A stretch of DNA of 64,000 bases, taken from the NCBI RefSeq assembly GCF_029223525.1, contig NZ_JARHTQ010000018.1, forward strand, positions 108,743 to 172,742, written 5' to 3'. A program made the translations under genes and the position numbers. The stretch's first letter is position 1. Each line of letters opens with the position of its first letter. Shown in pieces: positions 1 through 10,200 of this stretch. Under the pieces are notes generated by a model. That model was given only the letters and a program-made list of their open reading frames with translations. It did not search any database and was not told the DNA's origin. The DNA comes from Streptantibioticus ferralitis (GTDB taxonomy: Bacteria > Actinomycetota > Actinomycetes > Streptomycetales > Streptomycetaceae).

Positions 1-2
1 CC

Positions 3-65
3 CACCGGGTGAGCGCCGGACTCCACGGCTCCTGGATCCCCGACACCGCTCCGCAGCTGAGTTGA
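3..65 (+). CDS. C-terminal tail of an upstream gene (partial)
   Basis: The first 65 bases read as an open frame ending at a TGA, with a protein-like tail ...GSWIPDTAPQLS. The rest of the gene lies before the window. The product cannot be recognised from about 20 residues. Support is only the sensible residue composition and the position ahead of the next gene. Confidence 0.3.
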   Translation, partial: HRVSAGLHGSWIPDTAPQLS

Positions 66-139
66 CCTCAGACCTCCGGATTCCACCCTCCAACCCGGAT
101 CCCGGCCCCGCATCACGATTGATAACGAAAGGCACTGTC

Positions 140-640
140 ATGAACCTCCGCAAGCCCCGCATTCTGATCACCCTGTCCGCCGCCGCTGTCGGCGTCACCC
201 TCCTGGGCGGTACCGCCTTCGCCGACAAGGCTCCCGACCGCGACATCCCGAGCCAGGTCACGGCCTGGGCCGCGGCCTGGAACGGCACCGACCCCCACCA
301 GCTCGGCAACCTCTTCACCAGCGACGGCACCTACACCGACGAAGCCGTCGTCCTCACCTCCCACGGCCGCCAGGAGATCAGCGGATGGAAGGCACGCACC
401 GACATGCTCATCGACAACGTCCACGACACCGTGACCGGCGCCTACCGAAGCGGTGACCACATCACCATCGAGTCGGTGTACGCCGGGCACATCAAGGGCG
501 CACCCAAGCCCTTCGCGGTGCCCATGGCCACCATCCTCGTCCTCGACGGGAAGCAGATCGCCAGCGATAAGGACTACTACAACCTCAACGCGGTTCTCAC
601 CCAGTCCGGCCTGCCCACTGACTGGACCCCCGGCAAGTAA
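140..640 (+). CDS. Secreted SnoaL-like (NTF2-fold) protein
   Basis: A 166-residue protein. The ATG at 140 is chosen because GAAAGG lies just upstream and it begins a typical export signal: MNLRKPR, a hydrophobic stretch to about residue 25, and a cleavage region ending TAFADK. The mature part has the SnoaL-like pattern: an initial helix with WAAAWNGTDPHQLGNLFTSDGTYTDE, then VTGAYRSGDHITIESVYAGHIKG and a closing strand with MATILVLDGKQIASDKDYYN. This fold serves as a polyketide cyclase, isomerase or small-molecule binder; which applies here is not visible. An earlier TTG start at 62 would place 26 residues in front of the signal peptide and is unlikely. A strong hairpin follows the gene. Confidence 0.85.
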   Translation: MNLRKPRILITLSAAAVGVTLLGGTAFADKAPDRDIPSQVTAWAAAWNGTDPHQLGNLFTSDGTYTDEAVVLTSHGRQEISGWKARTDMLIDNVHDTVTGAYRSGDHITIESVYAGHIKGAPKPFAVPMATILVLDGKQIASDKDYYNLNAVLTQSGLPTDWTPGK

Positions 641-702
641 CCCTCACAGTCCTGAGCGAGCCCGCCGACCCAGAGCAAGGCCTGGCCAACACCGAGTGCA
701 GA

Positions 703-748
703 CGCCGGAGGTCCCGGTACCCACCAGCGGGTACCGGGATCTCCGGCG
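703..748 (+). terminator. Strong hairpin terminator after the SnoaL-like gene
   Basis: Two 20-base arms (703-722 and 729-748) are complementary except for one position that can form a G-U pair, with a 6-base loop. The hairpin starts 62 bases after the stop at 640. There is no T-run, as is usual for actinomycete terminators. Confidence 0.7.
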
Positions 749-1271
749 GTGGTGGAAGCCGACGCGAGCCCGCGCGGCAGGTGACAACATCTCGACCCGT
801 CAGTGGCAACCATCGCGCTCAACTCGGAGAGAAGGCCCAGGTCATGGTGGAGTCCCGGTGACATCTACCTCGACCAGGCCGACAAGACCGGCGGCCTCCT
901 CTGGCCCGTCCCCGACGAGCTGCCCGCCGCCTGATCAGGGCACCACTCGGAGCGACGTGGCCTTGGGCGCAAAAGCGTCCAGGCCGCGTCGGGGCGGAGT
1001 GCTCCGACGCATGCCCGGCTTCGGCACTCGATCTGATTGACCATCGGGCGCCTCCACTTTCGTCCTTTCCGTTGATCGCCGTGTGGGCCCCGGGCGGGTA
1101 GATGTGGCGTCATCAGGCTGCGCGGGCCGGGACAGCAGAGAAGGGACGCTCGACGCACGGTGGCCGAGGTGCTGACTGGCGGGGTGGACCGGTTCGGCCG
1201 TGCGTACACGCTCGGTCCGGGGTCGGCGGACCGCAGTCCGTCCAGCACCGTTGACGGCGCCTGTCGCGTCG
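749..1271. other. Stretch without a supported gene
   Basis: No convincing gene is visible. A short plus-strand reading near 855-930 (SPGDIYLDQADKTGGLLWPV, then a stop) looks like the decayed end of a protein, but it has no start and no recognisable family. The longer open frames here have compositions typical of unread frames in high-G+C DNA. Confidence 0.4.
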
Positions 1272-1922
1272 TCAACGGCCCGCGAGGGCTTCCGTTTCGG
1301 CGGCGTAGAGCTGGGCGGGGTCGAATCCCATGCCGGTGAAGTGGCCGGCGAGTTCGAGGGAGAGCACGCCGTGGAGGCGGGTCCAGAAGGTGAGGGCACG
1401 GCGGAGCGCTGACGGCGGGGCCGGGTGCTGTCCGGCCCAGGCCCGGCGCTCGGCCAGGTGCGGGTCGAGCGGGGACGGCGCCGTGGCGGGCGGTTGCTCG
1501 GCGGTGCAGGCGTCGAGGAGGACGGTCATGATCTCGGAGGTGATTCGCGTGGTGTCTTCGGGCGCTTGGTATCCGGGCACGGGGGTGCCGTAGACGAGGA
1601 AGTACCGCTGGGGGTCGGCCAGAGCCCACTGGCGCAGGGCGTGCGCCAGGTCGCCGAGGTCGGCGCCGGCCTCGGCGCGGGCGCGGAAGGTGTCGGCCAG
1701 GCTGCGGTAGGCGTCTTTGACGAGTTCGGTGATCAGCTCGTCGCGGTTGGCGAAGTACCGGTAGAGGGCCGGTCCGCTCATGCCCATCTGCTTGGCGATG
1801 GCGTTGAGGGACAGGGCGTAGGCCCCGGCGGCAGCGAGCTGTGTCCAGGCGTGTTGCTTGATTTCCTCCCGCACCTGGGCGCGGTACCGCTCCCTCGGAG
1901 TCCTCGTGTCCGCCTCGATCAC
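1272..1922 (-). CDS. TetR-family transcriptional regulator
   Basis: A 216-residue TetR-type repressor. The N-terminal DNA-binding domain covers about residues 15-65, with the helix-turn-helix in LNAIAKQMGMSGPALYRYFA. The C-terminal ligand domain includes FWTRLHGVLSLELAGHF, a pattern seen in one TetR_C subgroup. The gene is divergent from the quinone oxidoreductase at 2059; the 136-base gap holds an inverted repeat, so it probably represses itself and the oxidoreductase. The inducer is unknown, but a reactive quinone or carbonyl compound would suit the neighbour. Confidence 0.9.
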   Translation of the reverse strand: MIEADTRTPRERYRAQVREEIKQHAWTQLAAAGAYALSLNAIAKQMGMSGPALYRYFANRDELITELVKDAYRSLADTFRARAEAGADLGDLAHALRQWALADPQRYFLVYGTPVPGYQAPEDTTRITSEIMTVLLDACTAEQPPATAPSPLDPHLAERRAWAGQHPAPPSALRRALTFWTRLHGVLSLELAGHFTGMGFDPAQLYAAETEALAGR

Positions 1923-1962
1923 GACCTGTCCCCCACTCTCTCGAATGCAGCACCCCCGTTCA

Positions 1963-1981
1963 GTTAGAGGCTATCACTAAC
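1963..1981. promoter_or_regulatory. Probable TetR operator
   Basis: GTTAG and CTAAC are perfect 5-base inverted arms separated by 9 bases, a 19-base site in the gap between the divergent TetR gene and the MDR gene. Size and location fit a TetR-dimer operator overlapping both promoters. Confidence 0.6.
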
Positions 1982-2058
1982 GCTCTTGACTCTCACCCAT
2001 CGTGGGAGTTATAACTTCTAGCGAACGCGAATCCATCTATCAAGAAGAGGGGGCGGTC

Positions 2059-3090
2059 ATGGGTAGCGCACACCTCGTCCAGGTCGTTCTGCCGGGCATC
2101 GTGGCTCCGGAAGGCCTGAAGATCCGCCAAGCAGCCGTACCGGACGCCGGCCGGGGACAGATCGTGATCGCCATGGAGGCGACCGGCGTCTCGTTCGCCG
2201 AGCAGCAGATGCGCCGCGGGCGGTACTACGACCAGCCGCCGTTCCCGTTCGTGCCCGGCTACGACCTCGTGGGTCGGGTGCTGACGACCGGCCAGGGTGT
2301 CGACCCGGGCCTGGCCGGGCGGCGGGTGGCCGCGCTGGTGAAGGTCGGCGGGTGGGCCAGCCATGTGGCGGTCGACGCCGAGGACGCGGTCCAGGTCCCG
2401 GACGGCATCACGGCGGCGGAGGCCGAGACCGTAGTGGTCAACGGCATCACCGCCTGGCAGATGCTGCACCGCAAGGCCCGGGTGCGCGCCGGGCAGACCG
2501 TCCTGGTGCACGGCGCCAGCGGCGGCGTGGGCTCCGTCCTGGTCCAACTCGCCCGTGCGGCGGGCGTGAACGTGATCGGCACGGCCTCCGCCCGGCACCA
2601 CGACGCCCTGCGGGACCTGGGCGTCGTCCCGGTCGACTACCGCGCTGGCGACGTGCCCGCCCGGGTCCGGGAGCTGGCGCCCAGCGGGGTGGACGCCGTC
2701 TTCGACCACGTCGGCGGCCGAAGTGTCACCGACTCCTGGCACCTGCTCGCCCCCGGCGGCACCCTCGTCGCCTACGGCAGCGCCTCCACCCGCGACGACA
2801 CCGGCTCCAAACAGTGGCCCGTGCTGAAGATCCTCGCCCGCACCTGGCTCTGGAACACCCTGCCCAACGGCCGCCGCGCCCACTTCTACAACATCTGGGC
2901 CGGCCGGGCCCTGAGCAAGGACCGCTTCCGCGCCCGGCTGCGGGCCGACCTCACCGAGGTCTTCGCCGCCGTCCGCCGCGGCGACGTCACCGCCCGCATC
3001 GCCGCCCAACTGCCGCTCACCAGGGCTGCCGAGGCACTGCGCCTCGCAGAGTCCGGCACCGTCACCGGCAAGGTCGTCCTGACCCCCTGA
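2059..3090 (+). CDS. MDR-family NADPH:quinone oxidoreductase
   Basis: A 343-residue zinc-free medium-chain dehydrogenase/reductase. The start at 2059 follows AGAGGGGG; an in-frame start at 2002 lies in the regulatory gap and lacks a ribosome site. The N-terminal GroES-like domain contains PFPFVPGYDLVGRV. The nucleotide-binding motif VHGASGGVGSVLVQLARAAG begins near residue 150. The zinc-ligand cysteines of true alcohol dehydrogenases are absent, as in quinone oxidoreductases and enone reductases. It should reduce quinones or conjugated carbonyls with NADPH in the cytoplasm. Divergent pairing with the TetR gene suggests a substrate-inducible detoxification unit. Confidence 0.88.
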   Translation: MGSAHLVQVVLPGIVAPEGLKIRQAAVPDAGRGQIVIAMEATGVSFAEQQMRRGRYYDQPPFPFVPGYDLVGRVLTTGQGVDPGLAGRRVAALVKVGGWASHVAVDAEDAVQVPDGITAAEAETVVVNGITAWQMLHRKARVRAGQTVLVHGASGGVGSVLVQLARAAGVNVIGTASARHHDALRDLGVVPVDYRAGDVPARVRELAPSGVDAVFDHVGGRSVTDSWHLLAPGGTLVAYGSASTRDDTGSKQWPVLKILARTWLWNTLPNGRRAHFYNIWAGRALSKDRFRARLRADLTEVFAAVRRGDVTARIAAQLPLTRAAEALRLAESGTVTGKVVLTP

Positions 3091-3281
3091 CCCGCTGACC
3101 CCCTGACGCGCACCGCCCCTGGATGTCGCCGCCCGCCGGCCGTCGGACGAATCCGACCAGCCCCCCGACCTCAGCCGGCAACCCGCTGTGAGCATCGCCC
3201 GGGGCCGAACACGACGAACGCGGCGCCGAAGAGCCGGACAACCGAAGGCGCGGTGAGCAGGGCCGCGCGCATCCCAGTGCA

Positions 3282-3914
3282 GCCGTCCTGCGCGCGCTCA
3301 CGCGGACGCTGCGCCTGTCCGGCACCGAGTACGAACTGGCATGCCGCCCGGCAGGCCACGCCGCCGAACGAGGCGGACTGATGCCGCAGCACATCGGCCC
3401 GAGCGTGCAGCGCCTGCTCGACCGTCTCGCGGACACCCCGATCGCCGTCTTCGACGCGGCCTGGACGCTGCTAGAGCACAACGATCTGTGGACCGCGCTG
3501 CACGGCGACATGCGCGGCCGCGGCGGCCGGTCGGCGAACCCGGTGTGGAGGTCCTTCCACGACGCCCCTGGACGGGTGCGACACCTGTTTCCAGACGATC
3601 ACAAGAAATCCCTCGTCGCCGACCTGCGCGACGTAGCGACGCGCTACCCAGCCGACCGCGAGCTGGCGGACATGACCGCGAACTGCACACATCGAGCCCC
3701 GAATTCGCCCGCCTGTGGAATAACTCCACCGTCGCGTACCACGGGAACGAACGTAAGACCGTCGACCATCCCGAAGTCGGCGAACTCGAACTCAACTGCG
3801 ACGTGTTATCGGTACACGGCACAGACCCGCGCATCATCGTCTTCACAGCGGCACCCGGCAGCGAAGCAGCCGACAAGTCACGACTGCTGACGGTCCTCGG
3901 TATCGAGGACATGC
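3282..3914 (+). pseudogene. Broken MmyB-type XRE regulator
   Basis: The reading frame from 3282 gives the linker (AVLRALTRTLRLSGTEYELA) and then the ligand-binding MmyB-like domain (LDRLADTPIAVFDAAWTLLEHNDLW). Near 3680 the frame shifts and homology continues one frame over (SPEFARLWNNSTVAYHGNER through LLTVLGIEDM). The helix-turn-helix that should open the protein is missing. The intact relative at 45642-46538 shows what has been lost. It lies directly upstream of the PKS, so a former pathway regulator is possible but not shown. Confidence 0.8.
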
Positions 3915-4271
3915 CCGCGCCACGATTGCCCGGATCCCAACAGAAGCCCACTCCAACGCCGCGGCGCAGTGCCGAACCGGCGTCATGGCGTATTCGTGAC
4001 CGGCGAATTGCTGATAGGGACACCGTCTCAATGGCCGACCCCGCCCGGTCAAGGATCGGCTGGCATGCCCGCGCGCCGCCGGCGGGGCGGGCGCTTCTTG
4101 GGGGCAGCGGCCACCACATATGACCAGGCGGACGGCTGGTGGTCGCTCATCGTCACCTGTTTGGGCTGCTTCTTTCAGCCTGGGAACTCTGGTCACTTCC
4201 GTCCCAATCGCCGTGGGCACAGCGGGTAGGCTGGCGCGCTGTCGCGGTCTGAGCCGTTAGGAGGAGTTTCG
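3915..4271. other. PKS leader region
   Basis: No supported gene. It runs from the end of the MmyB remnant to the PKS start and should contain the PKS promoter. I could not pick out convincing -35/-10 boxes. TTAGGAGGAG, ending at 4266, is the PKS ribosome site. Confidence 0.4.
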
Positions 4272-7200
4272 GTGGCTTCCTCAACACAACCTCTTGACAC
4301 TGCCGACGATCGAGGGACGAACCGCGGCTGGGCCGAGCCGATCGCGATCGTCGGAATCGGCTGCCGCTTCCCCGGCGGGATCACGGATCCCCGGAGCTTC
4401 TGGGAGCTGGTCGTCTCCGGAGTGGACGCTATCACCGACATTCCGGCTGACCGGTGGAATGCCGATGGCTTTTTCGACGCCGATTCCGCTACTCCGGGCC
4501 GGATGTTCATCCGGCAGGGAGGGTTTCTCCGTTCGGCTCTGGAGGAGTTCGACGCGGGTTTCTTCGGGATGCCGCCGCGTGAGGCCGCCGCATTGGATCC
4601 GCAGCAGAGGCTGCTGCTGGAAGTGACCTGGGAAGCCTTCGAGGACGCCGGAATTCCGCCGAGTTCGACCGCCGCCACCGATGTGGGCGCATTCGTCGGA
4701 GGGTTCACTTTCGACGCCGCGGGTCTGGCGATGGCCGACCAGAACCGGCATCTGCTCAGCGTGGCCACCCCGACCGGGGTGAGCATGACCATGCTCGCGG
4801 CGCGGCTGTCGTACACGTTCGACTGGCAGGGGCCGTGCTTCACGCTCGACACCGCGTGTTCCTCGTCGCTGGTCGCGCTCCACCAGGCATGCTCCGCGCT
4901 GGACCGTGGCGAGTGCGAACTGGCGGTGGCCGGCGGCGTGAACATGATGTTCCTTCCGGTCACCACGATGGCGATGGCGAAGGGACAGTTCCTGTCCCCG
5001 GACGCCCGCTGTAAGTCGTTCGACCACCGTGCGAACGGATATGTACGCAGCGAAGGTGCGGGAATGGTCGTGCTCAAGCCGCTTTCCGCGGCTCAGCGCG
5101 GCGGCGACCGGATCCACGCGGTGGTCCGCGGAACGGCGGTGAACCATGACGGCCGTACTCCCGGCGTGCCGGTGCCCAGCATCGAGGCCCAACGTGCCTT
5201 GATCCGGCGGGTGTTCCGGGCGACCGGTGTCGAGCCGGGTTCGGTGGGCTACTACGAGGCCCACGGCACGGGCACCGCCGTGGGGGATCCGATCGAGGCG
5301 GCGGCGATCGGTGACGCACTCGACGGCTCCGACCGCACCCACTGGATGGGTTCGGTGAAGTCGAACTTCGGCCACACCGAGGCGGCGGCCGGGGTGGCGG
5401 GAGTGATCAAGGCGAGCCTGTGCCTGGAACACGGGCTCATCCCGCCGAACGTGCACCTCGAAAAGCCCAACCCCGATATCCCGTTCGACCGGCTACCGTT
5501 GCGCGTGCCCACCGAGTCGGTCCCCTTTCCGAAGTACGACGGGCCGCGGCGGGCGGGGGTCAACTCGTTCGGCGTCGGTGGTACGAACGCACACGCCATT
5601 CTCGAGGAGGCACCGGGCGTCAGGTCCGTCGGAACCGGCGGGACCGGTGGGAAGGACGGCGGCGAGCCGCTGTTGCTCCCGCTGTCGGCGCGGAGCCAAG
5701 GGGCGCTGCGCGCGCTCGCCGACGCCTACGCGACCCTGCTCGAACAGCCGGAGGCGCCGGCGTTACGGCGCGTCGCCGGTGCCGCCGCAAGACGGCGCGA
5801 CCACCATTCCCTGCGGGCCTTCGTCGTCGCCGCCGACCCCGAGGAAGCGGCCGGGAAACTGCGGCAGCTCGGAGTCGCCCCGCAGCGGACGGAACGGCGG
5901 GCGGTCGCGTTCGTCTACACGGGAATGGGCCCGCAGTGGTGGGGAATGGGCCGGGAACTGCTGCTGGAAGAGCCACGCTTCGCCGAGGTCGTCGCCGCGT
6001 GTGACGCGACCCTCGAGAGGTTCGGCGTTTCGGTCCGCGAGGAACTGCTCCGCGACGAGGCCGAATCCCGATTGACCAGGACCCTCTATGCGCAGGTCGC
6101 CAATTTCGTGGTGCAGGCCGGGCTGACGGCGCTGTGGCGCGACTGGGGAATCGAGCCTGCCGCGATCGTGGGCCACAGCGTGGGCGAGGTGGCTGCAGCA
6201 CATGCGGCCGGTGTGTACACGCTGGAGGACGCGCTGACAGTGAGCTTCCACCGGGCGAGTCTGCAATCGACGCTCGCCGGTCGCGGCAGCATGATCGCGG
6301 TCGGCCTGCCCGCCGACGAGCTCTCCCCCTACCTGGCCGAAGGCGTATCGGTGGCCGCGATCAACAGCATGACGGCGACCACGCTGGCCGGTGGTCATGA
6401 GGCCGTCGACGCCGTGGCCGAACGGCTGAAGGCGGCGGGCGCAGCCGTCACGCCGCTGCGGGTCGAAGTGGCCTACCACAGCCCGCAGATGGACGAGATC
6501 CGCGAAGCACTGCCGGCGGCCCTGGCCGGCATCCGGCCGGGCCGGGCCCAGGTGCCGCTGTACTCGACGGTGACCGGCGACCGGGTCGACGGCTCCGAGC
6601 TCGACGGCGAGTACTGGTGGGGGAACGTCCGGCAACCGGTGCGTTTCGCCGACGCCTTCCGGCGCCTACTCGGCCAGGGGCCCGGGGCGGTGCTGGAGGT
6701 CGGGCCGCATCCGGTGCTTGCTGCGGCGGTGGACGAGGCCCTGACCGACCGCGGCACCGATGCGGTACGGCTGGCCTCACTGCGCCGGGACCGCCCGCAG
6801 CGTCAGCAACTGCTGGAAACGCTCGGTTCCCTCTACACGGCCGGTGCCACGCCGAACTGGGAGCGGGTGCACCCCGGCCCGCCGGACCACATCGACCTCC
6901 CGCTCTACCCGTGGCAGCGGGACCGCCACTGGAGCGAGTCGCCGGCCTCCCGGCAGGCGCGCCTGAACCTCGGCGGCCTGTCCCTCGGCGGCCGGACCGT
7001 CGCCTCGGCCACGCCGATCCAGAACGTCGAACTGGGCACGGCCGAGTTCCCGTACCTCGAAGACCACCGGATCGGCGACGATGTGATCTTCCCGGGCGCC
7101 GGGTACGTCGAGGCCGCGCTCGCCATGTTTCCCGACGACGAGCCATGCTTCCTTGAGGACATCGTCTTCCACCGGCCGCTCGTGCTCTCGCCGTCCTCGG

Positions 7201-10200
7201 TGACCACCCTGCGCGTCGGTTACGATCCGACGCGCCGACAGGTGAGCCTGCACAGCCGCGCCCAAGCGGACGACCCCGACTGGGCGCTGCACACCGAGCT
7301 GCGCCGGTCGTACCTCGCCGGGCCGGCGCTGCCGCCGCCGCGCACCGACACCCTCGCCGAGCACACCTGTTCGTTGCCGATGCTCGACCACGACGAGGTG
7401 TACGCACGCCTCGCCGCCGGCGACCTGAACTACGGACCGGCGTTCCGCGCTGTCGACCGGCTGTGGCTCCGGGAGCAGACCGGAGAGGTCTTCGCCGAGA
7501 TCGACCTCGACACCGTGGACCCGGCGGGCCACCGCCTGCACCCGGTGTTCCTGGACGCCGGTCTCCAGGCCGTGTTCGCCGGGGCTCTCGTGCTCGGCGG
7601 TCCCGCCGCGGCCGGCACCTACGTACCGGCCCGTATCGCCGAACTCCGGTACTACCGCGCACCAGGCCAGCGGCTGTGGGTCCACGGCCGCGACCGGCAC
7701 AGCACGGTCCCGGGACGGTTCGAATGCGACCTCACCCTCGTCACCGACCACGGCGAGGTCGTCGCGGAGGTGGTCGGCCTGCGCGCCCAGCGCCTGGCCG
7801 ACGACGGCGCCGTGACCACCGCACCCGGTCAGCGCCTCTACTACGAGCACGCCTGGCGGCCGGAACCGCTCGACCGCACCGGCGACGCCGAGGGCACCTG
7901 GATTCTCGTCGGCTCCTCGGCCACCGCAGCCGGGCTGGAACGACGGCTCACCGCGTCGGGCGGCACCGTCATGCGCACCGACCCGGCCGAGGAGGACTGG
8001 CCGGAACGCGTCAAGGGCTGCCGCGGCGTGGTCTACGTCGCGGACCACCGGACGGCCGACGCGCCCGTGTGCGCACCGGTCGCCGAGCCGCTCCGGCTGG
8101 TGCAGGCGATGCCGGTCGCCGAGGTGCCGCTGTTCATCGTCACCGCCGGTACGCAGAGCGTCTCCCCCGAGGACCAGACCACCGACCCGTTCGCCGCCGC
8201 GCTGTGGGGGTTCGGCCGGGTCGTCAACGCCGAACGGCCGGAACTGCGCTGCCGCCTCATCGACATCGACGCGGGCGCCGAGGACGCACTGCTGGACGAG
8301 CTCCTCCACGACGGGCTCGACGAGGTGGCGCTGCGCGGCGACACGCGCCACATCCGACGGCTGGAACCCGCCGGGGACCTGTCCCCGCTACACCAGGTGA
8401 ACACCCGTACCGACATCACGCCGGTCCGCCTCGGCGTGCTCCGCACCACCGCCGACAACCTCCGGTTCGCCGCGTCTCTCCGGCGAGAGCCCGGCCCCAC
8501 CGAGGTCGAGATCGAAGTCGCCTACGTCGGCGTCAACTTCAAGGACGTGCTGAAGGTGACCGGGCTGCTCGCGCCACAGGCGATGGAGGGCAGCCACTCG
8601 CGGGAGACGCTCGGCCTGGAGTGCTCGGGCACCGTCGTCCGGGTCGGCGAGGACGTGACCGACCTGGTACCCGGCGACGAGGTGTTCGCGCACAGCCGGG
8701 CACTATTCGCATCGCATGTGACGCTCGACGCGGTTCGGGTGGTGCGCAAGCCCGCCAGGCTGTCCCCGGCACAGGCCGCCTCGCTGCTCCCGGTGGTCAC
8801 GGCGTACCTTTCGCTGATACGAATGGCCAGGGTACGCGCGGGCGACCGGGTCCTGGTCCACTCGGCCGCCGGGGGCGTCGGGCTGGCCGCGGTCCGCATC
8901 GCCGCCCGGCTCGGCGCCGAGGTGTTCGCCACCGCCGGCAGTCGAACACGGCGGGAGTTCCTGCGCGACCAGGGCCTGGCCCACGTGGCCGACTCCCGGT
9001 CCACGGCGTTCGCCGACGACGTGCTCCGCTGGACCGGTGGCGAAGGCGTCGACGTCATCGTCAACTCGCTGCCCGGGGAGATGATCCACCACAACCTCCG
9101 GGTGCTCCGCACCTTCGGCCACTTCGTCGAATTGGGCAAACCCGGCACCGACACCGGTCCCGCACAGCGGGCGATGACGCACCACTCGTTCGACTACGAC
9201 CAGATGATGGCACTGCGGCCGGAGGACGTCCGTACGTCCATGCGGGAGGTGGCCGCCCTCTTCGAGAAGGGCGTCATCGCCCCGCTGCCGGTCACCGAGC
9301 TGCCCGCCGACCAGGTCGACAAGGCGATGCTGGCGATGGGCGGGCCCGACCACCTCGGCAAGATCGTAGTTCGCCTGTCCGGTGAACCGGTCACCGTTCC
9401 CGCCTCCTCACTCACCGGATCGCCGGTCCGGCCCGACGCCACCTATGTGCTCATAGGCGGCCTGGGCGGCCTGGGGCGTACGGTCGCCCGCTGGCTCGCC
9501 GAGCGGGGAGCCGGTCATCTCGTACTGGTCGGACGCAGCGGTGTCGCGACGGCCGAGGCCGAGCGGGCGCTGGCCGAGCTGACCGGCCAGGGCGTCGAGG
9601 TCCGGGTCGAGAAGGCCGACGTGGCCGACCGGAACCAGGTGGCCGCCCTGCTCGCGCGGATCCGCACCACGATGCCGCCGATCCGGGGCATCGTCCACGC
9701 CGCGGCCGACTTCGACGACGCCGTGCTCTCGGACACCGACGCGGCGCGCCTGGTGGCCGCCACCCGGCCGAAGGCGGACGGCGCCTGGAACCTGCATCTG
9801 GAGACCCGACCGGACACCCTCGACTTCTTCCTGCTCTTCTCCTCGGTGGGGGCACAGCTGGGCTCCGTCGCACTGGGCGCCTATGCGACCGCGAACGAGT
9901 TCCTGAACGCCCTCGCCCGCTACCGGAGCGCCCGGGGCCTGCCCGCCACCAGCATCGGCTGGGGCATGATCGACGACGTGGGCGTGGCGGTCAGCGGCAA
10001 CGGTGAGGTCGGCTCCTTCCTTCGCCGCAACGGGCACGTCGGCTTGTCACCCGCGCGGTTCGTGACCGAGCTGGAGACGGTACTGCGGACCCGTCCGGTC
10101 GAGGCCTCGGTGGCCGACATCGACTGGCCGCACTGGGCCCGGGCCAACCCGCAGCTCGCCTCGCTGCCGCGGGTCCGCTCGGTGGTGCCGGCCGGTGCGG

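Noticed and set aside
4193..5456. Minus-strand frames opposite the PKS KS domain
   Set aside because: They are antisense to catalytic KS motifs and have no start signals.
7463..9385. A 640-codon open frame inside the PKS in another frame
   Set aside because: It is Arg/Pro-rich, has no ribosome site or domain, and overlaps DH-ER-KR motifs in the true frame.
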